Shown: positions 45,592-55,900, counted from the first letter of the stretch. The stretch: 64,000 bases of DNA from Pelagomonas calceolata (GCA_918797485.1 CAKKNE010000003.1:558001-622000); one strand, 5' to 3'. Notes: a model not told the origin generated them from the sequence alone. Translations and numbers: made by a program.

Positions 45592-47889
45592 ATGGCCGAG
45601 CGCAACCCATCGACGCCGACGCGGCGTGTGCGCATATCGAGCGCGTCGCCGACGCGGTCGCCCGTGCGCCTCACGACGCCGCCGCGCACGCGCGCTGGGA
45701 AGCGGAGCCCCTACGCGTCTCCCGCCAGGAGCCCGTACCGGTCGCCGCCGACGACGCCGCGTGGAAGCGCCGCCGTCACCGTGCTCGGCAAGCGCGTGCC
45801 GCGCGTCAGCCTCCCGATCCTCTGGTGGCTTCAAGCGAGGACGCGCGCCGCCGTGCTCGAGAAGCGGTTGAAAAACATGCCGCGGGAAGACCCAAGCGAG
45901 GCCACCGCGTTAAGAGCGCGCGTGGCAGCTTTGGAGGAGGCCGTGCGCCAGGCGGAGTTGCACGCGGCGCGGCAGACCGCGCGCGCGACGGAGGCCGAGG
46001 CCAAGGCCGCGCGGCTCATCGAGGCACCGCCGGCCTACGACACGGCCGAGGGCGAGCGGATATTGAAGGAGCGCCTCGACGAGCTGCGCCGCGGCACGCT
46101 GGACGCGCTGCGCGCGGCCGAGGCGAAGAACGAGCGCCTCGCGGCCGAAAACGCCGCGGCGACGCAGGAACTCGCAGAGTGCCGCCGGAAGCTCGCCATG
46201 GACCACGTCGAGGCGGAGTCGAAGCTCGCGGCGGAGCTCGACCGGCTCACGGCCGAGACCGTCGAGGCGAAGCGCCAGCTCAACGACTGCCGCCGGAAAT
46301 TGGCCATCGAGAAGCGCCGCGCTGAGAACGCTCCTCGGCGCGAGCGGGCGGCTGCAGCCGTCGCGTTGCGGGCCCAAAAGGCCGTCGTGGCGCTCAACGC
46401 CAAGTGCGACGACTTCTGCCGGAAGGTTCTGTTAAAAGCGCACGACGACGTCGCGGGAGGCCTGGACGCGTGGCTCCGCGACAACCGGCAGCCCCTCCTC
46501 GAGACGGCCGCGATCTACGCGGCGCGTCGGCGGCCGTTCTCCGGGAAAAGCGTCGAGGAGCCCGCCGTCGATATAAATGAGCCCGTCCGGCGCATCCTCG
46601 ACGTCGCCACGCGGCGCCAGCAGCTCCTCCCGACGATCGCGCCCCTTGTCGAGGAGCGCGACGCCCGGGCGACGACGGGCTGCGACGCCGCATTGGGTGC
46701 TGTCATGGCCGTCGCCGCGCAGCGCAACGAGGCGCGGTTAATACAGGCGCAGCAGCGGCTTGAGGCGCTGGCGACGGCCGCGGAGCGGGCCGCGGCCGGC
46801 GCGTCCGGCGCCGTCGGCGCCATCGCACACCCCGACATTCAACAAACCATCGCGGACGAGAAGGAGTCGAGACGGACCGCGGCCGTGAGCGAGTTCCGCG
46901 CGCAGCGCCGCGCCGTCGACGCGGAACTCGCCGACCTGCGGACGACGCGCGCGCGCGCGGTCGACTCGCTGCGGAAGGAGCGCGCCGATCGCGCGAAGAC
47001 GGACACCGCGCGGGAGGCCGCGCTGGCCGCGGCGGCGTCGGCATCGAGCCGCCTGACCGCGCGGCGCGTGGCCAAGGCCGTGCGCGAGACCGAGGACCGG
47101 GCCTTCTCGGCGCACGCGCTGGCCCTCGAGGACGCGGCGACGGCACAGCAACAGCGTCACCGCCAGGCTCTGGCCGACGCCATCGCCGCCTGCGAGGCGC
47201 GCCACGCCGAGGCGCTGGACCAGCGCCGCCGCCGCGACGTCGCGCTCGCGGCCTCGCTGCGCGGCGCGAAGCAGCGCGCCAAGGGGCCGCAGCACGTCGC
47301 GGCCTGTGTGGAAATCAACCAGTGCGTCGGGTGCGACAATTCTTCACTAAGTCATGTCTCGGCGATGGCGTGGCCGCGCTGGTTCCGTCGAGCGGCGAGG
47401 AATCGGCATCGCCAAGCCATCGAGCAGGCGTCGCGTCGATGGCGTGGAGGACGACGCGATGATTCAGCACGAACGCGCCGTAAAATTTTGATTTCCACAC
47501 AGGTCGCGGCGGAGCGCGCCCGCGACTCGCTCGCCGAGGCCGCGGCGGCGGTCGACGTCCTCTACCAGCAAGAGGCCGCGCGCATCGACCGGCGGCCGCG
47601 GCGGCGCGAGGGCGCCTACGCGGCGGCGCCGGCGGCGCCGGCGCCATCGGACGCCGCCCTCCCGCCACCGCCGCCGCGCCGGGCGCCTCCGCCGCCGCCG
47701 ACGCGCGCCTCGACGCGCGCTCGCGGCCGCCACGGGACGCCTCGGCCGCCGCCGCCGCCGGCGTCGCGGCCCCGAAATCATCGCGTCGCGGCCCCGTTGA
47801 AGCTCGGCGCGTGGAACAAGACGACGCGCACGGAGCCGATGCCGTTCAAGCACAATTACACGGTTCCTGGGTCTGATGTGGCGTCGTAA
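45592..47889 (+). CDS. Large coiled-coil protein
   Basis: Exons 45592-47295 and 47503-47889 give 696 residues. The N-terminal 70 residues are basic and rich in SPTR, TPR and SPAR sites suited to proline-directed kinases. Residues 85-560 are heptad-rich coiled coil with high Ala, Arg and Glu, including two related segments (LAECRRKLAMDH and LNDCRRKLAIEK). The tail is Pro-Arg-rich and ends with a non-repetitive motif KLGAWNKTTRTEPMPFKHNY, which may be a conserved docking end. A centrosomal, basal-body or flagellar structural role is possible but unproven. Without splicing, the introner would add 69 codons and no stop, so both forms are readable. Confidence 0.65.
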   Translation: MAERNPSTPTRRVRISSASPTRSPVRLTTPPRTRAGKRSPYASPARSPYRSPPTTPRGSAAVTVLGKRVPRVSLPILWWLQARTRAAVLEKRLKNMPREDPSEATALRARVAALEEAVRQAELHAARQTARATEAEAKAARLIEAPPAYDTAEGERILKERLDELRRGTLDALRAAEAKNERLAAENAAATQELAECRRKLAMDHVEAESKLAAELDRLTAETVEAKRQLNDCRRKLAIEKRRAENAPRRERAAAAVALRAQKAVVALNAKCDDFCRKVLLKAHDDVAGGLDAWLRDNRQPLLETAAIYAARRRPFSGKSVEEPAVDINEPVRRILDVATRRQQLLPTIAPLVEERDARATTGCDAALGAVMAVAAQRNEARLIQAQQRLEALATAAERAAAGASGAVGAIAHPDIQQTIADEKESRRTAAVSEFRAQRRAVDAELADLRTTRARAVDSLRKERADRAKTDTAREAALAAAASASSRLTARRVAKAVRETEDRAFSAHALALEDAATAQQQRHRQALADAIAACEARHAEALDQRRRRDVALAASLRGAKQRAKGPQHVAACVEINQCVGCDNSSLSHVSAMAWPRWFRRAARNRHRQAIEQASRRWRGGRRDDSARTRRKILISTQVAAERARDSLAEAAAAVDVLYQQEAARIDRRPRRREGAYAAAPAAPAPSDAALPPPPPRRAPPPPPTRASTRARGRHGTPRPPPPPASRPRNHRVAAPLKLGAWNKTTRTEPMPFKHNYTVPGSDVAS
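47296..47502 (+). mobile_element. Introner 5, best-preserved copy
   Basis: Perfect 8-bp target duplication GTCGCGGC at 47296-47303 and 47503-47510 flanks a 199-bp element (47304-47502) whose ends CTGTGTGGAAATCAA and TTGATTTCCACACAG are exact inverted repeats. Donor GT comes from the left duplication and acceptor AG from the element end, restoring QHVAAERARD. Confidence 0.92.
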
Positions 47890-48044
47890 GCTTCATGAAC
47901 TTGACTACTGTGTAACACACTAGATTTTCCAGCCCAGCGCCGCCGCGCAGCGTTTGTCAAAGCGGGCCGAGGGCCGGGAAAGAGGCTGCCGTACACAGAC
48001 CCGGTCACGCCGGTCGCCGCGGACTGGGCAAGGCAAGACAAATA

Positions 48045-48190
48045 GAACCGGGGCCCCCGGTATAAGGCTGCCCGCACCTGAGCCCCGGGCGCGCCGGCCG
48101 CCGCAAGCGAAGAGGCAGCCCCACCCTAGAACCGGGGCCGCGCCGCAAGACTGCCCTCCTCGTGTTGGCTGAAGAGGCAGCCCCACCCTA
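48045..48190 (+). repeat. Imperfect direct repeats upstream of the MORN gene
   Basis: The 20-mer GAAGAGGCAGCCCCACCCTA occurs at 48109 and again at 48171, and GAACCGGGGCC precedes each. Unit lengths are roughly 80 and 62 bp. The second copy ends five bases before the start codon of the MORN gene, so the repeats are in its 5' UTR or promoter. The rest of 47890-48194 lacks the palindrome. Confidence 0.75.
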
Positions 48191-48194
48191 AACG

Positions 48195-50815
48195 ATGCGC
48201 GTCGCCGTGGGCCGCACGCGGGAAGATCGCCTCGCCCGGCTCCGCGCCACCGAGACGCAGAAATGGATCGCCGAGCAGGCCGCCGGCGCCGAAAAGGCCA
48301 AGAACGAAAAGGCGGCGAACTCGAAGGAGCAGCGGCGCCAGGCGACGACGACGATCCAAGCGGGGCTTCGCGGCTTTCGCGGGCGCTACGAGACGAGATT
48401 TCTTAGGAAGCAGATCTGGGCGGGATTATTGGCACAACGATTGTACAGAGGCTACCTCGGGCGACAAGCGGCCAAGTACAAAAGATGGCAGAAGGCTTCA
48501 GTGGTCAAGTCCATGCCCGCTTTGGAACGACTACAAGAGCGGTCGGAGGTCACCCATTCGCAAGGCGGGTGGGTCGAGTACTACGACCCGGAGACGCGGG
48601 CTCTGTGGTACCTCGAGACCGATACGTATAGGAGTACCTGGGGCCGGCCCGAAGACCTAGATTTTGGTCTTAGGAGGAGGGAGCGCATCTACGACGCGCA
48701 ACGGAAACGAGAACGGGATGAATTATTAGTCGGACCGCCCGAGGCGACGTGGCACAAGGGCTTTTATCTGTCAAGGAAGAAAGAAGAGGAGGAAGAAGAT
48801 AAAGGCATCGTGATCACGGAGAGCGGGTTGGTGCTGGAGATTTCCGATGACGACGACATCAGCGAGTTTTCCTCGGACGAAGATCTGGACGATGAAACGA
48901 CAGTAAAGAGGAGGACGGCGAAGATGGCGGCCAAGGCGAAGAGTTCCGGAGGCGACGGCCCCGACGGTCCCACGGACATTCCGGAGGACCAGATGGGCAA
49001 GGATGTGGGAGGCAAACAAAAAAAAGCGAAGGAGTTCGCGTCGCCCGAAGCTCGTCGATTAGCCAAGGCCCTCGAGAAGGAGGAAAAGCGCGTCAAGAAG
49101 CTGCGGGGCGACATGGGGATTAGTAGAGAACCGGTGGGAGACAACTTGGATGATTTTATTAAAAGAATATATCCAAAGAGGAAGGGTTTATCTTTGAAGC
49201 TCTTCCAGGGCGGGACGCGCGCCGAGGGGTACATGAAAGATGGTTTGTTTGAGGGCTTCGGGACCTGTGTCTGGCCGGCGGATCGAGGGAGGTACACGGG
49301 CGACTGGAAGAATGGTAAGAGGCATGGAGAAGGGATCTACACGAAGCCCGATGGGACGGAGTATGTGGGAGAGTGGAAGGAAGGGCGGAGGGACGGCTGG
49401 GGCTGCCTCTTCCATCCCTGCGGCGAGATGTACGAGGGCGAGTGGCGCGCGGGGCGCATGCACGGTGTCGGAAGATTGACGTCGCTCAACGGCGACGCCT
49501 ACGAGGGGACTTTTGTGGAGAACAAGCCGGAAGGCGTGGGTCGGTTCTCGAAGATGAATGGCGACGCCTACTTGGGGAGATTAGGAGGGGCATGGCGAAT
49601 GGCCGAGGTATACTTTCTTTCGCGACGGGCGAGGTGTACCGAGGCGAGTTCTACGATGATCTGAGGCACGGTAGGGGCGCATGTAGATATGCGGACGGTG
49701 CGAGGTACGCAGGGAAATGGGTCAAGGGCCACCACGAGGGGTACGGCGTCTTCGTGTCCCCGGACGGTGAGAAGTACTGCGGGGAATGGGAGGATTCCCA
49801 GAAAAACGGAAGAGGTAGATATTTCTTCAAGAACGGGGACTTTTTTGATGGGACCTTCGTGAAAGGACTAGCGCAAGGCCACGGCGTCTACTGGTACAGA
49901 AACTGGGGCAACGCCTATAGTGGAAACTGGGTCGACGACAAGAAATCAGGCAAGGGCACTTATGTCTTCGGTACTGGTTCGAGATATGACGGCTGGTGGC
50001 GGGAAAATGATATCGACGGGAAGGGCATTTTTCAGTACAGGCAGGGCGACTCGTATCGGGGCGAGTTCCGGCGCAATCGCAAACATGGCCAGGGCATCTA
50101 CAAGTGGTCGACCGGCAATGTCTACAAGGGCGGGTTCCGGGAAGATCGCATGCAGGGCGAGGGCGAGATGGTCTATGCGACCACAAATCATTATTATAAA
50201 GGGTGGTGGCGGGACAATAAGAAGCATGGTCATGGGTTCTTCCGGTTTGTCGATGGCAACACGTACGAGGGCGAGTATTGCGACGACATCCAGCACGGCA
50301 AGGGCAAATTGACCTATTCACCGGGCAATATTTTGGAGGAGAGCTACGACGGCGACTGGGTCGAAGGAAGGCGGCACGGTATTGGGTTGTACACATATAA
50401 ATTCCAGGACCCCATCGAATCCTACGAGGGCGAATGGTGCGATAACCTAAGGCACGGCACGGGCAAATTAATATACAAGGACGGCGGCTACTACAAGGGC
50501 GACTTCTTGCGGGAGCGGATGACGGGCCGCGGTTTATATGTCTGGCCCGACGGCTCGCAGTACGAGGGCCAGTGGAAGGACAACCAGCGCCACGGCGAAG
50601 GTACCGAGTTGAGCGCATCCGGCACGGTTTTTAGGGGCCAGTACTGGCGGAACATGCGGCACGGGCCCGGCGAGCTGACGTACCTGAACGGGAACCGCTA
50701 CGAGGGCGTCTGGGACCGGGACAAGATCGTGGGACGGGGCAAGTACAAGCTCCTCGTCGGCACGGGCAAGGGGGGCAAGGAGGACACGGTCGGGCTGCGC
50801 GTGTTCGGGTACTAA
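48195..50815 (+). CDS. IQ, WW and MORN-repeat protein
   Basis: The N-terminus has two IQ-like calmodulin sites (TTIQAGLRGFRGRYETRFL and AQRLYRGYLGRQAAKYK), then a WW-like module (GGWVEYYDPETRALWYLE). From about residue 340 to the end run roughly twenty MORN repeats (YTGDWKNGKRHGEGIY, YVGEWKEGRRDGWG and so on). The reading frame changes once at 49575: TTGGGGAGATTAGG needs one more G to continue GDAYLGE-IRRGMANGRG. With that base, length becomes 2622 nt and the repeats run unbroken for 873 residues. MORN proteins act in membrane-cytoskeleton and flagellar scaffolds; calmodulin regulation is suggested by the IQ sites. Confidence 0.85.
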
Positions 50816-50915
50816 CTGTTTTGTTTTTGTAGAGTTCCGTAATTCTGTGATCTAGGCTTAGGCCTCCGGGAGCGGGCGGCGGCGCGGCCGCCGCGAGAGG
50901 CCTCCGGCGCGCCGC

Positions 50916-51869
50916 TCAGGCCTCCTTCTTCTTGCCGAAGCCCTTGAACGGCGAGAAGCCCTTCTTCTTCTTGGGCGCGGCCTCCGCGACGGGCTTGACT
51001 TCCTCGGCGGCCGTCTCGACGGCTTGGGCGAGCTTGTCGGCCTCCTTGCGCACGGAAGACTCGGCCGCTGTCGCCTTCGGCGTCGAGTCGGCGCGCACGA
51101 GCTCCTTCATGGCCCCGAGCTTCGACTGGCGGTTCTCGAGGTAGCTGTCGAGCGCGTCCAGCAATAACGGAAGGAGCACGAGCATGAGGACGAGGGAGAC
51201 GATCGTCGGGAACTGGGGCTCGAGTAAGGTAAACAGGAGGCTGCCGCAGGGGCGCGCCGCCGACGGGCGGCCGAACTTGGCGAGCGCCATATTCACCAGA
51301 ATGCCGCCGAGCATCGGGCAGCCGACCATGATGCCGCACGTCACCGTCACGCGGCCGGCGACGTCCTTGGACAGGATCTTCATGACGTCCTCGAACTGGT
51401 CCTGGTTGAGCTCCTTGCCCGACTTGTTGTCTTTCGCGTACTGCGCGAGGACCTCATCCACCGAATGGCGCTTCGGGGGCTTGACCGCGCCGATGACGCG
51501 GATGGCCTTATTCACCTGCGCCGGCGCACGAGTTAGTCTAGCGTTCGTGACCGCTTAAGTACTCTCCCTCACCTGGAGGTAGACGAGCAAGACGGCCGTG
51601 TAGAGCTCGTCGCTGTCGACGGTGCCGCCGTGGTCGTGGTCGACCTCCTCGAAGACGCTCTTGATCATGGCCTTGAACTTGGCCCGCGCGGAGCGCCGCG
51701 CCCAGGAGACGATGCAGTAGACGGTGATCGAGGCCAGTACCGCGGCGACGGCGCCCATGACCATGATCGTCTTCGTCGAGGGCTCGCCGTAGGCGCACTT
51801 GTTCATGATCTCCATCGGCACGCTCTCCTGGCGCTCCAGCGGCGCCGGGCCCATGGCGGTGTCGGCCAT
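50916..51869 (-). CDS. EF-hand membrane protein
   Basis: Two exons, 51869-51573 and 51515-50916, 298 residues. A TM helix (TIMVMGAVAAVLASITVYCIVSW) is followed by an EF-hand, FEEVDHDHGGTVDSDELYTAV, whose 12-residue loop has D, D, G and E at calcium positions. After the splice comes a second helical pair-like region (QDQFEDVMKILSKDVAG), then two hydrophobic segments (VTVTCGIMVGCPMLGGILVNM; IVSLVLMLVLLPLLLDAL) and a Lys-rich tail (KKKKGFSPFKGFGKKKE). A calcium-responsive membrane protein is inferred; the family was not recognised. Confidence 0.7.
51516..51572 (-). other. 57-nt ordinary spliceosomal intron
   Basis: Donor CAG-GTGAGG and acceptor GGCGCAG-GTG. It has no introner ends and no target duplication, so it is a conventional, very short intron. 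Removal joins VYLQ to VNKAIRV in frame. Confidence 0.8.
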
Positions 51870-52104
51870 CGCGTCCCGAGTCCCGAGACCTGCGCGGCGG
51901 TTTCGCTCGTCATGAATCAGCGGCCGGTTGTCGTGTCCCTCCACTCCTTTCTCGTCGGTCGCGCGACGCGTGCGCCGCGATGGGAAAACAGGCTTCCTCC
52001 AGGATGTGGCTGTTTTTTGTCCTGCCGCGCGACGAGCGCCGAAATTCGTGCCCGTAGTATTCCGACGATGATACAGTACTGTTAAATCGCCTCAGAGCTC
52101 CCGC

Positions 52105-54049
52105 ACAGGGCGTGAAGCTCGAGCTGTAGCCGAGTGGCTGTGGCCTAAAACCTGTTTTTCCACACGGTTGTTGCCCGTCTTTGGAGTGGGCGCGTCGGAC
52201 AAGGCTGTTTATAAGCGGTTGAGGAAGCTAGAAGGTTTTGAGAAAGTGACGAGTGTCGAAGGAGCAGCAATGCGGCCGGCGGGCGCCTTAGCAGTGGCCA
52301 CATTTTCATCTTTACAAAAGGCGTCGCAAGCGTGCCAGCGGCTCGATGGTGCTACGTTAAGGGGGGTCGAAGCTCGCGTGCCGCCTCGAGGCGCACGTCG
52401 ATAGATCAAATGAACAGAAAGGTAGGTTAGTCGTGCGCAATTTGCATTTTAGGGCGTTGGAAGAGGACCTGTTGGATGCGTTCATGGCGTACGGCCCGCT
52501 GCGCGAGGCGCGCGTGCCGCGCGTCGGCGAAAAGTCGCGGGGATTTGGCTTCGTCGAGTTCTTCTGCGAGAGCGACGCGCGGCGCGCTTTGAAGGCCGCG
52601 TCTTCTGGTAAATTTGCGGTGAAGGGGCGGCCCGTGGCCGTGGACCAGGCGACGCCGAAGTCCGACCATGTCGTGGCGGCGCCCGAGCCCGCCCAGGCGT
52701 CCGAAGACGGCGCCTCGGCGTCGGGCGACGAGTCCGAGGCTGCCGAGGCGTCGGACGCCGCCGAGGAGGACAACGAAGACGCGGGTGGCGAGGAGTCTGA
52801 CGCCGCCGAGGACGACGACGACGAGGAATCGGACGACGAGGAGGCCTCGGAAGACAAGAAGCCCGACGACGTCGCCGAGGGCCGGACGCTGTTCGTCAGG
52901 AACGTGCCCTACGGCGCCACCCGAAAAGCCCTGGCCGAGCTCTTCGCGAAGAGTGGTAGTATAGAAAGCGTCCACGTCGTCAAGGACAAGGCCACGGGCC
53001 TGGGGAAAGGCTCGTGCTTCGTACGCTATTCTTCGGCGGACAGCGCGACGAACGCGACGATGGAGGCGTGGGCCCTCGACGCGCGGCCCTTGATTGTGGC
53101 TCTAGCGGTTGATCAGTCGACAGCATCGAAGCTGAGAGACGAAGTCGGCCCCGCGAAAAAACGCAAGCTCGAGCACGCGTTGGTCGGAGGCGACCGGCGC
53201 CACGTGGCTCTGAGTAGAGAGGGTCTCATCCAGAAGGGCGACCCCGCGGCCATTGGTGTTCCGGAAAACGATCTTAAGAAGAGAGAACGGGCGCGCCAGG
53301 AGGCGGCCACAAAATTGAGAAATCCATTATTCCACGTGAACCCGCAGCGGTTATCCATAAGAAACCTCGCGCCGCACGTCGACGCGGCCCTCCTGAAGGA
53401 GTTGATCGAGGCGGCCGGCGTCTCTCCGAAGGATGTGGGCGCGGTGCACGTGGCCCGGGACAAGGTGCCGACGGTGCCCGGTAAAAAGCCCAAACCCGGC
53501 AAGTCCAAGGGTTATGCGTTTGCCGAGTTTTCAAGTCATGCGTGCGCCATGCGGGTCTTGCGGTTTGCGAACAACAACCCGGAATTAGCGAGTTACTGCG
53601 TGCCCCGCGGCAAAAAAATGGGGAGTGAGGTGCCGCGGCCGATCGTGGCCTTTGTCGTCGAGGACCACCGGAAGGTGGCCCTGCGCCAGAAACGGGAGGA
53701 CGACGCGAAGGCGAAGGCGACGGCGCCGTTGGACGGGCCGTCGCGCAAGGAGCGGCGGCGGGAGAAGCGCATCGCGAACCGGCTGGAGAAGAAGCGGGCC
53801 CGGAAGGGCGCGGAAGAAGTTCCGAAGGCTCCGAGGAAGGTCGTGGACGACGGGTTGATGCGCGACCGCGCGGACGACCGCGCCGTCGAGCAGGTCTTCG
53901 ACGCCGCCGAGCGCAAGCGCGACAAGAAGCGGAGGAAGAAGAAGGCGCCGGAGCAGGACGTCGAGTACGCCTACAAGGCGCCGCAGCCGGCCTACCTCGC
54001 GTCGCTGAAGAAGGCCGTCGTCGCGGGCGAGGGCCGGTGGTTCGAGTAA
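52105..54049 (+). CDS. Multi-RRM nucleolar ribosome-biogenesis protein (Nop4/RBM28-like)
   Basis: Four RRM-like units: a degenerate first one (VFGVGASDKAVYKRL), a second starting GRLVVRNLHFRALEEDLL with GFGFVEF, a third after an acidic linker, LFVRNVPYGATRKALAELF with GKGSCFVRY, and a fourth, LSIRNLAPHVDAALL with GYAFAEF. The segment PRPIVAFVVEDHRKVALRQK and the basic tail match Nop4/RBM28, a 60S-biogenesis factor. The first RRM is one frame off: TTAAGGGGGGTC near 52361 carries a six-G run, and a one-base change joins it to KLACRLEAHV...GRLVVRN. No in-frame ATG precedes RRM1; the frame opens after 52071, so the start or an upstream exon is unresolved. Confidence 0.8.
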
Positions 54050-54058
54050 ACAGTTGTG

Positions 54059-54478
54059 TCAGTTAGGCAGCTCCCAGCCCTCGGGGACGTCGATGCCGAG
54101 GACCTCCGCGGCGCCCGCGGCGCCCCGCACGCCGTTGACGATCGGCCCGCCGTCGGCTTTGGGGCCGGCGCCGTCGACGCGGACGTTCGGGCCCATCGTG
54201 CACTCGTCGAAGCAGCCGTGCTCCGTGTGCGACATGTCGGCGGTGAGCACCTCGACGCCGTCCGGCGCCAACGCCTCGAAGATGCGTAGCGTTTTCAAGC
54301 TACCTTTTTTCTTGCAGTGCTTTTTCGTGCATACTTCGACCCGCGCGACTGATGCGACGACGCGCCGTCGCTCGTGAAGCTGCATCGGCTGCGTTTGCAG
54401 GGCGCTCGCGGCGATAAGCACTGCCAGGAATGCGATCGCTTGGCAAGGTACGGGCAGCACCCACCATAGGAGAATCAT
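54059..54478 (-). CDS. Thioredoxin-like [2Fe-2S] ferredoxin-domain protein, organelle-targeted
   Basis: 139 residues. The domain VEVCTKKHCKKKGSLKTLRIF ... HGCFDECTMGPNVRVDG has the four-cysteine pattern of thioredoxin-like 2Fe-2S ferredoxins (C-x4-C-x3-GS, then C-x3-C). The leader MILLWWVLPVPCQAIAFLAV and AASALQTQ suggest a signal peptide with a plastid-type cleavage region. The role is electron transfer or iron-sulfur handling; redox partner unknown. The stop is only 9 bp from the Nop4-like stop, an extreme convergent pair. Confidence 0.7.
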   Translation of the reverse strand: MILLWWVLPVPCQAIAFLAVLIAASALQTQPMQLHERRRVVASVARVEVCTKKHCKKKGSLKTLRIFEALAPDGVEVLTADMSHTEHGCFDECTMGPNVRVDGAGPKADGGPIVNGVRGAAGAAEVLGIDVPEGWELPN

Positions 54479-54833
54479 TTTACTGCGCTGCTGATGAAGC
54501 TCCTCTTGTCTACAACGTGAAATTTGCTGCAGTGCAGATGGATGCAAGCTGCTTCAGAGGTGTCTACGGCGTCAAATTGCACGTAGAAATGCTCGCGTCA
54601 GATGCAACACAGCACGGTGGTCGCGTATCGATCCGAGAGGCGTTCGCAAAGGTGCTACTGCCGAACCAAACACCCACTCACCACGTACCCTCGATTTATT
54701 GTCAGATCGCTAAGAAGACACACTAGAAGCCAAGTTTGCGCGCTCTTGCACGCGATCAATCCTACGTCGTCCCAAAAGGAAGTATAAGAACCACTAGTTA
54801 CATGTATGTAGGAGGAGGAGAAAGGAAGCAACC
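54479..54833. other. 355-bp spacer between minus-strand genes
   Basis: AT-richer than neighbours. No promoter palindrome, introner ends or gene was seen; an isolated ACTAGTTAC at 54793 is not convincing. Confidence 0.45.
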
Positions 54834-55373
54834 TCACGACCCCTTCTTGGTCTCGTCGTCGAAGGACTCGAAGCCCACGGTCCGGTTGATGCCCAGGATC
54901 CGCACCCGATGCATGCCCGGCAGTTTGGGCAGGATGCAGAGGAGCGCGTAGATGGGGACATGTATGGTCAGTGCTTGTCGCGAAAAGTCCGCCGCATTTA
55001 AATAAGCCAGCAGGACGAGCGTCGGCACGATGAGGAAGACTTTTTTGGTGGCGGACCACGACGCGCCGCCGTCGAGCTGCTCCCAGACCGTCAAATCATC
55101 GTAATCGCCCTGCGCGTGCGTGTCCGGCGAGCCCTTGGCCCAGTGGAAGAAGACGAAGGTCACGAGCGCGTGTGCCACGTTCGTCGCCGACAGGGACTGC
55201 TCGGACGTGTAGCCCGAGCCGTGGATCGCGCCGTAGACGATCAGAATGAGCATGACGTAGGTCGCCGCGAACCTTGTGGTATCGATCTGGAAGCACTCCA
55301 CCGCCACATTTCGCTTCGGGTCCGGGTCCATGCCGGAGAGGTAGTTGTCCGAGTAATTTCGTGGGACGGGCAT
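54834..55373 (-). CDS. ORMDL-family regulator of sphingolipid synthesis
   Basis: 179 residues from the ATG at 55373 (MPVPRNYSDNYLSG). It matches ORMDL along its length: ATNVAHALVTFVFFHWAKGSPDTH, DLTVWEQLDGGASWSATKKVFLI, ILPKLPGMHRVRILGINR, with four hydrophobic segments. ORMDL proteins sit in the ER membrane and inhibit serine palmitoyltransferase when ceramide is high. The region after GINR is short and acidic. Divergent from MPP alpha with a promoter motif between. Confidence 0.88.
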   Translation of the reverse strand: MPVPRNYSDNYLSGMDPDPKRNVAVECFQIDTTRFAATYVMLILIVYGAIHGSGYTSEQSLSATNVAHALVTFVFFHWAKGSPDTHAQGDYDDLTVWEQLDGGASWSATKKVFLIVPTLVLLAYLNAADFSRQALTIHVPIYALLCILPKLPGMHRVRILGINRTVGFESFDDETKKGS

Positions 55374-55685
55374 CTTTCTTTGTCGGGCACCGCGGCGTCG
55401 AGCGTCGAGCGTGGGCGGCGGGCGCGCCGCGGCGGCGTCGGCGTGTCGGCGGCGCAAGGGCGGCTTTGGCGAAGCCCTGGGCCGCTTGCGGGCGGCGGAT
55501 TGACGCTGCGGCGCTGGCGGAACGCGCGGCGCTGCGCACGGCGGTGGGGCCTTTCGGGGCCTAGCCGGAAGCGGGGCGTTTCTGTACGCTTGTTATGCGT
55601 GCGGCGGCAGTATGAGACGGCCAGAACGTCTCGCGCTGCTGGATGAGCTGTTGGAGCCGCCAAAGAGAGCCGACAAAAATGGCTT

Positions 55686-55710
55686 GCTAGTGTCTATACA
55701 TGCCGCTAGC
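55686..55710 (+). promoter_or_regulatory. Palindromic promoter motif, copy 12
   Basis: GCTAGTGTCTATAC, ATGC, CGCTAGC between divergent genes, 313 bp from the ORMDL start and 191 bp from the MPP alpha start. Downstream, a GGCCCGGGCCTC and CCCAGCGATTTCGAC direct repeat pair lies near 55810-55870. Confidence 0.62.
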
Positions 55711-55900
55711 TGCCTTCGCTTTTGCAGGGGCCAAGCGCAGCCGCTGCGCAGCATACGTGCCCTCATTTGACGGCGAGGAGTTCTCTTGCAACGTATAACT
55801 GCGCCGCGCCAGCGATTTCGACAGGCGCCCAGCCTCTGGCCCGGGCCTCTCCCTGCCTCTGGCCCAGCGATTTCGACGCCCGGAGACGCGACGTTGCACC

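Noticed and set aside
52150-52168. Introner end at CCTGTTTTTCCACACGG
   Set aside because: No AAATC core, no partner inverted repeat within 300 bp and no target duplication.
52121-52200. tRNA-like A-box (TAGCCGAGTGGC)
   Set aside because: No B-box (GTTCRANNC), no closing acceptor stem and no sensible anticodon arm follow; it lies in the open frame ahead of the first RRM.
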